From Azospirillum brasilense (GTDB taxonomy: Bacteria; Pseudomonadota; Alphaproteobacteria; Azospirillales; Azospirillaceae), in assembly GCF_008365405.1 (NCBI RefSeq), contig NZ_QOKV01000003.1, positions 307,177 through 371,176 on the forward strand: a DNA stretch of 64,000 bases. Reading direction: 5' to 3'. This document shows positions 1 through 8,882 of this stretch, in pieces. The notes beneath the pieces were generated by a model. It was given only the letters and a program-made list of their open reading frames with translations. It was not told the origin of the DNA and searched no databases. The position numbers and the translations under genes are program-made. The first letter of the stretch is position 1. Each line of letters starts with the position of its first letter.

Positions 1-901
1 TGGTCATCGTCCGGGCGCGGTCGATGTTCTCCGTGGCGGTGGTGCCGAGCGCCGCCTGCTGGCGGACGCTGGCGTCGCGCAGCTGTTCGACCCGCGCGTT
101 GACGGTCGGGCCGAGCGTCTCCAGCACCTGCGAAACCAGCTCGTCCCGCTTGGTGGTGGCGACGACGACCTTCTCGAACTGGGTGGCGAAGACGCGCTGG
201 TAGGCCAGGAAGGACGAGGCGCCGCGGCGGCGCTCCAGCTCGGTCAGCTTGGCGAGCATCGCGTTGCCGCGCTCGCGGGCGTTCTGAAGCTCCTTGCGGA
301 AGATGTCGGCGCTCTCCGCCGAGCCGTCGGTCAGGAAGCGGTTGGCGGTGTTGCGGGCGGCCAGGAAATGGCGGGCGGCCATGCCCGCCTGATAGGCGGC
401 TTCGGTGTCTCCATCGGCGTAGGCGCTGTCCATGACGCCGCTGAGCGCCTTCTCCATCTTGACCCCGAGATCGAGAAGCTCCGCCGACGCCTCGTTGCGG
501 GTCGCCTGGAACTCCATGATGCGGGCGAAGGCCTCGCGGTACCGGCCCAGCTCATCGTCCATCTGGGTCACCGTGCGGTTCAGCGTCGGCTCGGTGAACA
601 GCGTCTTGGCCTCGTCGATCCGTCCGTCGAGGTCGGCGGCCAGCGAGTCCACCGTGTGGGCGGCCTCCTCGCTGCCGGTCAGCAGGAAGGTCTTGGCCTG
701 GAGCTGGACCTCCAGCATCGTCGCCTGGATGCGCCCGACCTCCGTGGTCTGGCGGGCCAGCGTCTGATAGGTCGCGAAGCCGTCCTTCGCGCCCGTCAGT
801 GCGTAGACCCCGACGCCGCCGATGGCGACCAGGAAGAGGAGAACCCCGGCGTTCGCCGCCGTGATCTTGGTGCCGACCCGCAGATGGTTGAACAGGCTCA
901 T
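1..901 (-). CDS. Methyl-accepting chemotaxis protein, N-terminal part (cut by window edge)
   Basis: The frame runs from an ATG at 901 off the left edge, giving 300 codons without a stop. The product begins MSLFNHLRVGTKITAANAGV, has one hydrophobic segment at about residues 10-33, then more than 250 residues of almost purely helical, polar sequence. That matches the ligand-binding region of chemoreceptors of the helical bimodular or 4-helix-bundle type. The HAMP and signalling domains would lie outside the window, so the ligand and the family call are inferred from the topology. A GGAG sits about 11 nt before the start. The gene is divergent from the glycosyltransferase at 1305. Confidence 0.7.
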   Translation of the reverse strand, partial: MSLFNHLRVGTKITAANAGVLLFLVAIGGVGVYALTGAKDGFATYQTLARQTTEVGRIQATMLEVQLQAKTFLLTGSEEAAHTVDSLAADLDGRIDEAKTLFTEPTLNRTVTQMDDELGRYREAFARIMEFQATRNEASAELLDLGVKMEKALSGVMDSAYADGDTEAAYQAGMAARHFLAARNTANRFLTDGSAESADIFRKELQNARERGNAMLAKLTELERRRGASSFLAYQRVFATQFEKVVVATTKRDELVSQVLETLGPTVNARVEQLRDASVRQQAALGTTATENIDRARTMT

Positions 902-1304
902 GGTCGGGAAAACTCCGGATGAGGCTGAATGGTTTAGATGCAAAACATGGCAGTGTCCGCTTACCAATTCATTAAGTGTGCCAACTGGTTTCCGGTCCCC
1001 GAAAACGGGCGGGCGGAGCCATTCGCGCACCCATGGGGATGTCCTTATCCTTCCGGGTTCTGGCGGTTTCGCGGGGCCTTGGAATATTTGTCGGGACCGT
1101 GGCGTTAGCCCACCAGCGACGGACCGTTCCGGCGCCGGTTCCAGCGGTGTGCTGGTCACGGCTTAGGCCGTGGATGGTCACAATAGAGGCGTTTTGCTCA
1201 TCCACATGTATCGTGCTATATGCCAAAGGGCGAAGCGCCCCGCCGGGGACGCCTGCCTGGACCCCTCCGACCCGGCTCGTGATCATCTGACCCAACGGCC
1301 GGCC
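902..1304. other. Divergent intergenic region with a candidate promoter for the glycosyltransferase operon
   Basis: About 400 bp without a convincing gene. On the plus strand TTGCTC (1194-1199) and TATATG (1217-1222) are 17 bp apart, and a TG just before the second hexamer makes an extended -10. This is a plausible sigma-70 promoter for the genes starting at 1305. The region upstream of the chemoreceptor shows no clear sigma-28 or sigma-54 element. In-frame codons upstream of 1305 could extend the glycosyltransferase, but nothing supports that. Confidence 0.4.
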
Positions 1305-2432
1305 ATGTCCCTGACCGACGCGCCCACTCTGGCGGCTTCCGCCAACACCGCTCCCAACACCACCCTCAGCCCAGGCGACGCCGCTTCCACCCCGAAGCCG
1401 TCGCGCTCCGCCCGCACGAAGCGGGGGCGCCTGTCGGTGGTGATTCCCTTCTACAACGAAGGCCCCAACATCGCGGCGCTGTTCGAACGGCTGGTGCCCG
1501 TGCTCGACCGGCTGGACGCGGAGTGGGAGGTGGTCTGCGTCAACGACGGCAGCCGCGACGACACGCTCGACCGTCTCCTGGACGTCCATGATGCCGACCC
1601 GCGGGTCAAGGTGGTCGACCTGTCGCGCAACTTCGGCAAGGAACTGGCCCTGTCGGCCGGGCTGCGCCACACCACCGGCGACGCCGTGGTGCCGATGGAC
1701 GCCGACCTGCAGCACCCGCCGGAACTGCTGCCGCAATTCCTCGCCAAATGGCGCGAGGGTTACGACGTCGTCGTCGCCGTGCGTCACGCGCGGGTCGGGC
1801 AGAGCCTGAAGCACCGGATGTTCGCCCGCGCCTTCTACTGGATCTTCGACAACCTGTCGGAGGTCCGGCTGCCGCGCGAGGTCGGTGACTTCCGGCTGAT
1901 GGACCGGCGGGTGGTCGACGTCATCAACCGCATGCCCGAACGCACGCGCTTCATGAAGGGCATCTTCGCCTGGGTCGGCTTCCGTCAGGCCAGCATCCCC
2001 TACAAGCAGGGGGAGCGCGCGGGCGGCGAGACCAAATGGGGCTTCCTGAAGCTGCTCAGCCTGTCCTTCGACGGGCTGACCGCCTTCTCCACCTTCCCCT
2101 TGCGGGTGTGGAGCCTGGTGGGCATGGCGATCTCCGGTTTCGCCTTCGTCTACATCCTGCTGCGCCTGCTGCGCACCCTGATCTACGGCATCGACGTGCC
2201 CGGTTACGAATCGCTGCTGGCCGCGGTGCTGTTCATGGGCGGCATCCAGCTCGTCACGCTGGGGGTCATTGGCGATTATCTGGGCCGCGTGTTCAACGAG
2301 GTGAAGGGACGCCCCCTTTACATCGTCCGTTCCGCGCACGGCTTCGAGGACGAGGCTGCCACTCCAGCGGCCAATCCGGGGGCCAACGCAGGCGCTTGGC
2401 GCCGGCCCGGAAGCGAGGACCGCCCTTCATGA
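1305..2432 (+). CDS. Polyprenyl-phosphate glycosyltransferase, family 2 (GtrB/ArnC-like)
   Basis: A 375-aa protein. The GT-A domain starts at about residue 43 (LSVVIPFYNEG), with DGS at 81-83, the metal-binding DAD at 132-134 followed by QHPPE, and two C-terminal hydrophobic segments at about 265-290 and 305-325. This is the layout of GtrB/ArnC/DPM1-type enzymes that move a sugar from a nucleotide donor onto a polyprenyl phosphate at the inner membrane. The start at 1305 (MSLTDAPT) is preferred because 45 extra upstream codons show no family similarity. Its stop overlaps the next start as ATGA, so the two genes are translationally coupled. The likely pair makes a lipid-linked sugar and then uses it. 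The sugar cannot be told from sequence. Confidence 0.88.
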   Translation: MSLTDAPTLAASANTAPNTTLSPGDAASTPKPSRSARTKRGRLSVVIPFYNEGPNIAALFERLVPVLDRLDAEWEVVCVNDGSRDDTLDRLLDVHDADPRVKVVDLSRNFGKELALSAGLRHTTGDAVVPMDADLQHPPELLPQFLAKWREGYDVVVAVRHARVGQSLKHRMFARAFYWIFDNLSEVRLPREVGDFRLMDRRVVDVINRMPERTRFMKGIFAWVGFRQASIPYKQGERAGGETKWGFLKLLSLSFDGLTAFSTFPLRVWSLVGMAISGFAFVYILLRLLRTLIYGIDVPGYESLLAAVLFMGGIQLVTLGVIGDYLGRVFNEVKGRPLYIVRSAHGFEDEAATPAANPGANAGAWRRPGSEDRPS

Positions 2433-4120
2433 GCCTGATGCCGCCGCTCGGCCTGAATCCCCTCGGGGCGACGTCCCCGGCGGGCGTCCTCTCCCAGCGC
2501 CGCGCCGGCGCCCTGTGGGACGACATGGCGCGCGCGCTTCTGCTGTGCCTGATCATCCTCGCCGCGCTGACCTTCCGGAACTACGGGATCAGCACCGACG
2601 AGGAGGTCCAGCACATCTACGGCAAGAAGCTGCTGTCCTTCTACCTGTCCGGCTTCACCGACCGGTCGGCCTTCCATTTCAAGGACCTGTACCTGTATGG
2701 CGGGCTGTTCGATCTGGTGACCGCGCTGCTGGTCCCGATCTCGCCGTTCGAGGAGTACGAGACGCGCCACCTGCTCTGCGCGCTGGTCGGGGTGCTGGGC
2801 ATCGCCGGCTGCTGGCGCTACGCCCGGCTGCTGGCCGGGCCGCGGGCGGGGTTCCTGGCGGCGGCGCTGCTGGCGCTGTCCGGCGTCTATTACGGCGCCA
2901 TGTTCAACAACACCAAGGACGTGCCCTTTGCCGCGGGCATGGTGTGGACGCTCTATTTCGCCACCCGCATCATCGGGCAGATGCCGGCCCCGCGCCGCAG
3001 CGCCGTGCTGAAGTTCGGGCTGGTGCTGGGCCTGACCCTGTCGATCCGGGTGGGCGCGGTCCTGGCCGGCTTCTACCTCGCGGTGGCGCTGGCGCTCTAT
3101 GTGGTGCTGGTGGCGTGGCAGGGCGGGCTGCGGCCGGCGCTGGGCGTCGTGCGGCGGGCCGTGCCACCCCTGCTGCCGGCCATCCCGCTGGCCTATGCGG
3201 TGATGGCGCTGTTCTGGCCCTGGGCGGTGCAGAAGCCGCTGAACCCGCTGGAGGCGCTGCGCGTCGTCTCGCACTTTCCCATCGACATCCAGACGCTGTT
3301 CATGGGGCAGATGGTCAGCTCCGCCGCCCCGCCGGCGCTCTACCTGCCGGTCTATCTCGGGGTGAAGCTGCCGGAGGCGGTGCTGCTGGGCACCCTGGCC
3401 GCGGTGGTGCTGGCCGCCCTGTGGGTGGTGCGCGGCGGCTGGCGGAGCGTGGACGGCGCCTTCGGGGCGGTGCGCTGGGTGCCGCTGGCGCTGGCGGCCT
3501 TCCTGCCGATCATCCTGTTCATGCTGATGCGCCCGTCCGTCTACAACGGCATCCGCCATTTCCTGTTCGTGGCGCCGCCGATGGCGGTCCTTGCCGGCAT
3601 CGCCTTCGACCGGCTGTGGAGCGGGGCCGAGGCGCTGGGCCGGCGTACGGGGCAGGCGTACGGGGCGGCGGCCATCGCGGCGGCCGTGCTGTACGCGTGG
3701 CAGCTCGGCGCCATGCACCCGAACCAGTACGTCTACTACAACCAGTTCGCCGGCGGGCTGAAGGGCGCCGAGGGCCGGTTCGAGCTGGATTACTGGGGCA
3801 ACTCCCAGCACGAGGCGCTGGCCGAGCTGATCGCCCTGGTGGAGCGCGAGAACGGCGGCAAGGCGCCGCCGCGCCAGTACACTCTGTCGGTCTGCGGCAA
3901 CACGCTGGCCGTACGCTTCGAGCTGCCGCCCTGGCTGAAACTGGTCAACGGCACCGGTCTGGACTGGCGCAAGGCCGATTTCTTCATGGCCTTCACCCAG
4001 GTCAAGCAGTGCCCCAGCCTGCTGGGCGGCCAGCCGATCATCGAGGTCGCCGCCGACGATGTGCCCCTGACCATCGTGAAGGACCGCCGCCCGCCGCTGG
4101 CAGAAATACCCACCGAGTAG
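2429..4120 (+). CDS. GT-C membrane glycosyltransferase (ArnT/PMT-like, family 39 type)
   Basis: A 563-aa polytopic membrane protein with about ten hydrophobic segments. The first periplasmic loop carries the acidic pair in GISTDEEVQHIYG (residues 57-58), typical of the catalytic Asp/Glu of GT-C enzymes. FNNTKDVPFAAG follows in a later loop. The last 130 residues form a soluble, probably periplasmic domain. These enzymes transfer a sugar from a polyprenyl-phosphate donor to a periplasmic acceptor such as lipid A, a polysaccharide or a protein. The gene is coupled by a 4-nt overlap to the GT2 gene that probably makes its donor. The acceptor is unknown. Confidence 0.82.
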   Translation: MSLMPPLGLNPLGATSPAGVLSQRRAGALWDDMARALLLCLIILAALTFRNYGISTDEEVQHIYGKKLLSFYLSGFTDRSAFHFKDLYLYGGLFDLVTALLVPISPFEEYETRHLLCALVGVLGIAGCWRYARLLAGPRAGFLAAALLALSGVYYGAMFNNTKDVPFAAGMVWTLYFATRIIGQMPAPRRSAVLKFGLVLGLTLSIRVGAVLAGFYLAVALALYVVLVAWQGGLRPALGVVRRAVPPLLPAIPLAYAVMALFWPWAVQKPLNPLEALRVVSHFPIDIQTLFMGQMVSSAAPPALYLPVYLGVKLPEAVLLGTLAAVVLAALWVVRGGWRSVDGAFGAVRWVPLALAAFLPIILFMLMRPSVYNGIRHFLFVAPPMAVLAGIAFDRLWSGAEALGRRTGQAYGAAAIAAAVLYAWQLGAMHPNQYVYYNQFAGGLKGAEGRFELDYWGNSQHEALAELIALVERENGGKAPPRQYTLSVCGNTLAVRFELPPWLKLVNGTGLDWRKADFFMAFTQVKQCPSLLGGQPIIEVAADDVPLTIVKDRRPPLAEIPTE

Positions 4121-4276
4121 AATTCGGCCGAGTGACACGCCTCTCACCGGTCTAACCCGCCCGGTACGGCCTGCTCCGTTGGCGTGATGTCCGTCCGCGG
4201 GCGTACCGCCGGGCGGAACCGCATCCCACTCTTCCCAATGCGCGCCCATTCCGCGCGCCGACGACGGAGGGTGGGG

Positions 4277-5455
4277 ATGCGGGGGCCGGTGCTCGGTGTC
4301 GTGTCGTTTCTTGCGCTCACCGTCTGGGCGACGGCCCCGGCCCCGGCGGACGCGGTGGCCCCGGACCGCCTGCGGGAGGCGGTGACGGCGTTGGCCGATC
4401 GCCGTCTCGAGGAGGCGGGGGCGGGCAGCATCGTCGTCGGGGTGATCCGCGACGGGCGCAGCCTCGTCGTCGGGCGCGGCGACAGCGGACGGCCCGACGG
4501 CGGCCCGCCGGACGGACGCACCCTGTTCCAGATCGCCTCGCTGACCAAGCCCTTCACCGGCACCATCCTGGCGGAGCTGATCCGCGCCGGGCGCGTCGCC
4601 CCGACCGACCCGCTGGCCCGCCATCTGCCCAAGCCGGTCCACGCCCCGGACTTCGACGGCACGCCGATCCGCCTCCTCGACCTCGCCACCCATACGGCGG
4701 GGTTGCCCAACGTGCCGGAGACTCCGCGCTTCTCCTGGAGCCGGCTGGAAGACCCGCGCAACCCCTACAAGCCATTGACGCGGGAGGAGGTGGGGGCGTG
4801 GCTGTCCGGCTTCAGCCTGACGGTGCCGCCGGGCACGCGCTTCCGCTACTCCAACGTCGGCATGGCGGTGCTGGGGGAGGCGCTGTCCACCGCCTCCGGC
4901 ATTCCCTACGAGACGCTGCTGAAACGGGTGGTCACCGACCGCTTCGGGATGACGGACACCACCCTGGCGCCCAACGCCGGGCAGCGCGCCCGCAAGGCGG
5001 TGGGCCACGCCCGTGGGCAGGTGGTCCCCGATTGGGAGGCGCCGGCCATGCAACCCTCCTTCGGGCTCTATTCCACCGCCGACGACCTGCTGCGCTGGCT
5101 GCGCGCCAACATGGGCGACTGCAGCGGCCTGGGGAAGGCCGCCTGCGACGGCGAGACCGTCGCGACGCTGGCGCTCGCCCAGTCGGTGCAGGTGGATGGG
5201 CGGGCGCTGCGCGACCCGGGAGCGCTGGGGCAGGGGGCGATGGCGCTGGGCTGGTTCGTCGCCTGGGCGGCGGACGGCACGCCGATCCTCTGGCATTCCG
5301 GTTCCACCGGCGGCTTCAACGCCTACATCGCCTTTTCACGCGCCCACCGCTGGGCCGCGGTGGCCTTGACCAACAGCGACCCCGAGCGGATCACCGCCGA
5401 CCGGGTGGTGGGCGACCTGATCTGGCAACTGGAGAGGGCGGCGGAGCGCCGCTGA
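4277..5455 (+). CDS. Serine hydrolase, class C beta-lactamase / PBP4 family, exported
   Basis: A 392-aa protein with a signal peptide (MRGPVLGVVSFLALTVWATA, cleavage after PAPADA). All three active-site boxes of the family are present: S88-L-T-K91, Y191-S-N193 and H340-S-G342 (in place of KTG). HSG is common both in AmpC relatives and in esterases/peptidases of COG1680, so a true beta-lactamase and a D-amino-acid esterase or peptidase are equally possible. The start at 4277 is chosen because a GGAGG lies 6 nt upstream and it places the signal sequence at the terminus. An Arg-rich upstream extension is unlikely. Confidence 0.85.
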   Translation: MRGPVLGVVSFLALTVWATAPAPADAVAPDRLREAVTALADRRLEEAGAGSIVVGVIRDGRSLVVGRGDSGRPDGGPPDGRTLFQIASLTKPFTGTILAELIRAGRVAPTDPLARHLPKPVHAPDFDGTPIRLLDLATHTAGLPNVPETPRFSWSRLEDPRNPYKPLTREEVGAWLSGFSLTVPPGTRFRYSNVGMAVLGEALSTASGIPYETLLKRVVTDRFGMTDTTLAPNAGQRARKAVGHARGQVVPDWEAPAMQPSFGLYSTADDLLRWLRANMGDCSGLGKAACDGETVATLALAQSVQVDGRALRDPGALGQGAMALGWFVAWAADGTPILWHSGSTGGFNAYIAFSRAHRWAAVALTNSDPERITADRVVGDLIWQLERAAERR

Positions 5456-5496
5456 ACGCGCGAGGGGGAAGAGGGGCCGCCGTCAAGGGACCGCCG

Positions 5497-5916
5497 TCAG
5501 TGCAGCAGGCCACCGGGCGGCAGGCGGTCGGGCGGCGTCAGGATTTGCGAGGCGGGCTCGGCGACCGGTCCGGCCTGGTGGTGGGCCAGCCGCCATTCGC
5601 CGTCCTCGCGCGCGAACAGGTTGGTCGCGGCCAGGACGGCGTCGCCCACGATCTCCTCGCACAGCACGACCGCGGTGTCGCCGTACAGGCTGACGCGTTC
5701 GTTGCGCGCCTGCACCGCCGGGCCACGGGGGGAACGCAGCACGTCCCGCCAGCTCGACACCACCGCCTCCCGGCCGAACAGGATGGTCCAGCCGGGATGG
5801 ATGCAGGACACGGGCAGGCGGGAGGCCCACAGCCGGTCCATGGCGGGAAAGTCACGCCCGGTGAAGGCCTGATAGAAAGCCCGGTTCGCGGCCAGCACGG
5901 CGTTGCGGTCGGTCAT
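5497..5916 (-). CDS. SnoaL/NTF2-like protein (YybH-type, DUF4440)
   Basis: A 139-aa protein beginning MTDRNAVLAANRAFYQAFTG. It has the cone-fold pattern of small NTF2-like proteins: an N-terminal helix, then GWTILFGREAVVSSWRDVL, then strands such as ERVSLYGDTAVVLCEEIV and EWRLAHHQAGPV. Relatives include ketosteroid isomerase-like enzymes and proteins with no known reaction, so no substrate is given. It converges with the serine hydrolase, leaving about 41 bp between stops. The upstream in-frame Met 22 codons earlier would add sequence not seen in the family. Confidence 0.75.
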   Translation of the reverse strand: MTDRNAVLAANRAFYQAFTGRDFPAMDRLWASRLPVSCIHPGWTILFGREAVVSSWRDVLRSPRGPAVQARNERVSLYGDTAVVLCEEIVGDAVLAATNLFAREDGEWRLAHHQAGPVAEPASQILTPPDRLPPGGLLH

Positions 5917-6050
5917 GGGGAAGCGAATCTCCGAAACAGCGAAAGCCGCTTCTATACAGGGAGCCGGCTCGACGGCAAGCATCGGCCCCCGTTATCACAG
6001 ATCGCACCCCTTTTGCGGGCGCCCTTTATGGGAAAGCGGCCCGCTCTTCC

Positions 6051-7040
6051 TCACGCCGTGATGTCCACCTTCTGGGACGCGTCCGCCGCGGCGCCGCTCT
6101 TGGCGCTGCTGCTGCCGTCGGTCAGACCGGCGATGGGCTGCGACAGGTCGAGGTTCAGGTGCATCACGCCATCGGCGCTCTTGGTCGGCGTCAGGGCGCC
6201 GAGGCCGTTCATCCCGCCCTTCGCGGCCATGCCGTTCAGCTTTTCCAGGACGCCCTTGATCTCGTCATCGCTGAAGCCCTCGGAGCGGACGATCATGCCG
6301 GTGGCCTTGCCGGACACCTTGGTCGTGGCGGCGGAGAACATGGCGCTTCCCGAGCCGTCCGCGTTCAGCGTGGCCGCCAGCCCGCGGTCCTCGCGGGTGA
6401 AGTCGAGGGTGGACTTGGCGAAGGAGATGCGGACCGACTTGTCGCCGTCCTGGATGGTCAGCTCCATGCCGCGGGACTCGATGGACCACTGCGAGCGGGC
6501 TTCCTCCATGCTCATGCCCATCTGGCTGAAATCCATGGACTTCAGCTTGTCCTTCATGGCGCTGCCGAAATCGCCGACGGCGCCCTTCACGTCGTCGTCC
6601 GACATGCCCAGCCCGCCGAGCAGGCTGCCGAGGTCGCCGGCCATGTTGTCGATGGCCTTCTCGAACAGGCCGGAGAGGCCCTTGGACTGCTCCAAGGCTT
6701 TCTGCATGATCTGCTCGGCCTGCTTGGCCCGGTCGGCCATCGCCTGGGTGCCGGTTTTGCCGCCGGCGGCCGCGTCACCCGCCGCTCCGGCGTTGGCACC
6801 GTCGGCACCCCCCGCCGCGGGCTTCTTGCCCGACAGGTTGTCGAGCAGGTTTTCCATCGACTGGCTGATCGTGTAGGCCGGGCTGGCGCTTTTCGCGGGA
6901 GTCGCGGCGTCGGCGGTGGTCGTGGCGGCGGCCTTGGTGCCGTCCGCGGCCTTGCTCTCGGTTGCCTTCTTGGCGTTGTTCGCCTGTTGCAGGACCGTAC
7001 TGGTCGTCCCTGTCGGTCCGGACATTTCCGAGTAATACAT
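6051..7040 (-). CDS. Ala/Gly-rich hypothetical protein
   Basis: A 329-aa protein, MYYSEMSGPTGTTSTVLQQA..., with no signal peptide or membrane segment. Residues 20-130 are low-complexity Ala/Lys/Thr/Gly sequence. The rest is better structured, with a strand-rich stretch (ELTIQDGDKSVRISFAKST, LAATLNADGSGSAMFSAA) and a C-terminal helical part. A good ribosome site (GGGAGG, 6 nt) supports the start at 7040. I do not recognise the family. The extended, acidic, low-complexity N-terminus recalls secreted flagellar or type III substrates, but that is speculation. It stands alone between two genes on the same strand. Confidence 0.6.
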   Translation of the reverse strand: MYYSEMSGPTGTTSTVLQQANNAKKATESKAADGTKAAATTTADAATPAKSASPAYTISQSMENLLDNLSGKKPAAGGADGANAGAAGDAAAGGKTGTQAMADRAKQAEQIMQKALEQSKGLSGLFEKAIDNMAGDLGSLLGGLGMSDDDVKGAVGDFGSAMKDKLKSMDFSQMGMSMEEARSQWSIESRGMELTIQDGDKSVRISFAKSTLDFTREDRGLAATLNADGSGSAMFSAATTKVSGKATGMIVRSEGFSDDEIKGVLEKLNGMAAKGGMNGLGALTPTKSADGVMHLNLDLSQPIAGLTDGSSSAKSGAAADASQKVDITA

Positions 7041-7167
7041 CGCCGCCTCCCGCGCGTGATCGTTTCGCCGTAAGGGTATGATCGTACCGGAGTCCTTTAC
7101 CACAGGTTAATTCGTCGCAGGGCTCCTGCAACGCCCGGTCGAAACACTTCGGTTTCGAAGGATTTTA

Positions 7168-8736
7168 TCAGTTTTTGCTTGCAGAGTCCTCGATGGGGGC
7201 AAGGGGCTGGGTGGCCGGACCGTTCAGAACCGTCCCATCCACCGCGAAGCGGGAGCCGTGGCAGGGGCAGTCCCAGCTCCGCTCGCCGGGATTCCAGCGC
7301 ACCACGCATTTCAGATGGGGGCAGATGGCGGAGCGGCGGTGCAGCATCCCCGACTCGTCGCGGAAGACGGCGACGGGCCAGACCCCCGACTTCAGGACCG
7401 CGCCCTGGCCGGGTTCGATGCGGTCCTCCCCCTCCAGTTCCGGCCCCTGGACGTAGGGCAGGAAGTGGCGGGCCACGTCCAGGTTCTCCCGCAGATAGGT
7501 GCCGAGCTTGCTGGTCATCTTGCGGCCGGGGTCGTACAGCGCGGCCCACGGGCTGCCGCTGCCGTGGATCAGCTCGCACAGGACCAGCCCGGCGATGGTG
7601 CCGTGGGTCATGCCCATGCCGCTGTCGCCGGTCGCCACGAAGACCCGCCCGCCATAGGCCGGGTCGGGGCCGATGAAGGCCAGCCCGTCGAAGGGCTCCA
7701 TCACCTGCCCGGACCAGCGGTGCTCGACCGCCCCGGCCTGGGGGAAATGCGCGCGCGTCCAGGCCTCCAGCGCGGCCCAGCGCTCGGTCATGTCGCGGGC
7801 CTCGCCGGTCTTGTGGTCCTCGCCGCCGACGATCAGCCGGTCGTGGTCGGCCTCCGGCTGGAGCCGCGCATAGTGATAGGTGTCGAGCGTGTCCCAATAG
7901 AGGGCGTCGGGTACGCTGCCCTTCGGCACCCGGACGGAGATGGCATAGGTGCGGTAGGGCGCCTGCTTGGAATGGATGGCGAAGCGGTCGCTGATCGGGG
8001 AGTTGGTGGCGACGACCACCGCGGCGGCCTCGACCATCGCATGGTCCGGCCCGGCCTCGATGCGCACGCGCTCGCCGTTCTGCCGGATCGTGGAGACATG
8101 CGCCCCGGTGGCCAGCGCGCCGCCGCGCGCCAGGAAGGCGCCGGTCAGCCCGGCCAGATAATCGAGCGCGTGGATGCGCGCCTGCCGGGGGAAGCGCAGG
8201 CAGGGGCCGGGATGGCGGATGGGCGGGGCGTCCAGCCGCTCCACATCGTCCAGCCCGGCGCGGCGGGCGGCGTCGCGCTCGCGGTCCAGCCCGGCGGGGT
8301 CCTGCCCCGGCGCCAGCATCAGATAGCCGTCGAGCCGGGCGAAGCCGCAGTCGATGGCCTCCTCGCGGGCGATCCGCTCGATGGTGTCGATGGCGGCGCC
8401 GTGGCTGTCCGCCGCCATGCGGGCGCCAGACTCGCTGTGCAGCCGTTCGATTTCGGTGAAGCGGTCGTCGATGACGTTGGAAAGATGCGCCGTGGTGCGC
8501 CCGGTCTCGCCGCCGCCCGGCGGTCCGTCGTCCAGCAGCAGAACCGACTTGCCGGAGCGCTGGAGCAGGTAGGCCGTGGTGACCCCGGCGATGCCCGCCC
8601 CGACGACGATCACATCAGGGCGCAAGGCGCCCAGCGCCGCGGCGGTGGGGTCGACCGTCCCGGCGGGCATCGCCGGCCCGCCGCGGTCCATCCAGATGGA
8701 GGTCGTGGCCCCGGAACCTTGCCCGGACTTTTGCAT
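7168..8736 (-). CDS. FAD-dependent oxidoreductase with C-terminal Rieske [2Fe-2S] domain
   Basis: A 522-aa fusion. The N-terminal DAO-type flavin domain begins VIVVGAGIAG (GxGxxG at 46-51) and ends near residue 420. The C-terminal domain carries a Rieske cluster site: C472-P-H474 and C490-P-C-H493, i.e. C-x-H and C-x2-H. It matches the group annotated as glycine/D-amino-acid oxidase with Rieske domain (YhfW-like), for which no substrate is firmly known. It should be soluble, as no export signal is seen. The gene is divergent from nadE. Confidence 0.85.
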   Translation of the reverse strand: MQKSGQGSGATTSIWMDRGGPAMPAGTVDPTAAALGALRPDVIVVGAGIAGVTTAYLLQRSGKSVLLLDDGPPGGGETGRTTAHLSNVIDDRFTEIERLHSESGARMAADSHGAAIDTIERIAREEAIDCGFARLDGYLMLAPGQDPAGLDRERDAARRAGLDDVERLDAPPIRHPGPCLRFPRQARIHALDYLAGLTGAFLARGGALATGAHVSTIRQNGERVRIEAGPDHAMVEAAAVVVATNSPISDRFAIHSKQAPYRTYAISVRVPKGSVPDALYWDTLDTYHYARLQPEADHDRLIVGGEDHKTGEARDMTERWAALEAWTRAHFPQAGAVEHRWSGQVMEPFDGLAFIGPDPAYGGRVFVATGDSGMGMTHGTIAGLVLCELIHGSGSPWAALYDPGRKMTSKLGTYLRENLDVARHFLPYVQGPELEGEDRIEPGQGAVLKSGVWPVAVFRDESGMLHRRSAICPHLKCVVRWNPGERSWDCPCHGSRFAVDGTVLNGPATQPLAPIEDSASKN

Positions 8737-8882
8737 GACCGGTCATCCTTCTGTTGGCGTCCTGTCCTTCCGGCAACACGGCGTGCGATGTTGCGGTTCC
8801 GCTGCGGCCGTGCGCCGCTTCCGCCCTCCGCCTCCGGCTGTTACGGTGTGGCCGATCCGCCGCTTCACCGGACGACGCCGCC

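Noticed and set aside
902..1000. Sigma-54 site TGGCAC upstream of the chemoreceptor (minus strand)
   Set aside because: TGGCAC is present but the TTGC half at the right distance is missing.
2318..5296. A minus-strand open frame of about 990 codons
   Set aside because: It lies opposite two recognised genes (GT-C and serine hydrolase), is low-complexity (Arg/Gln/His) and shows no motif.
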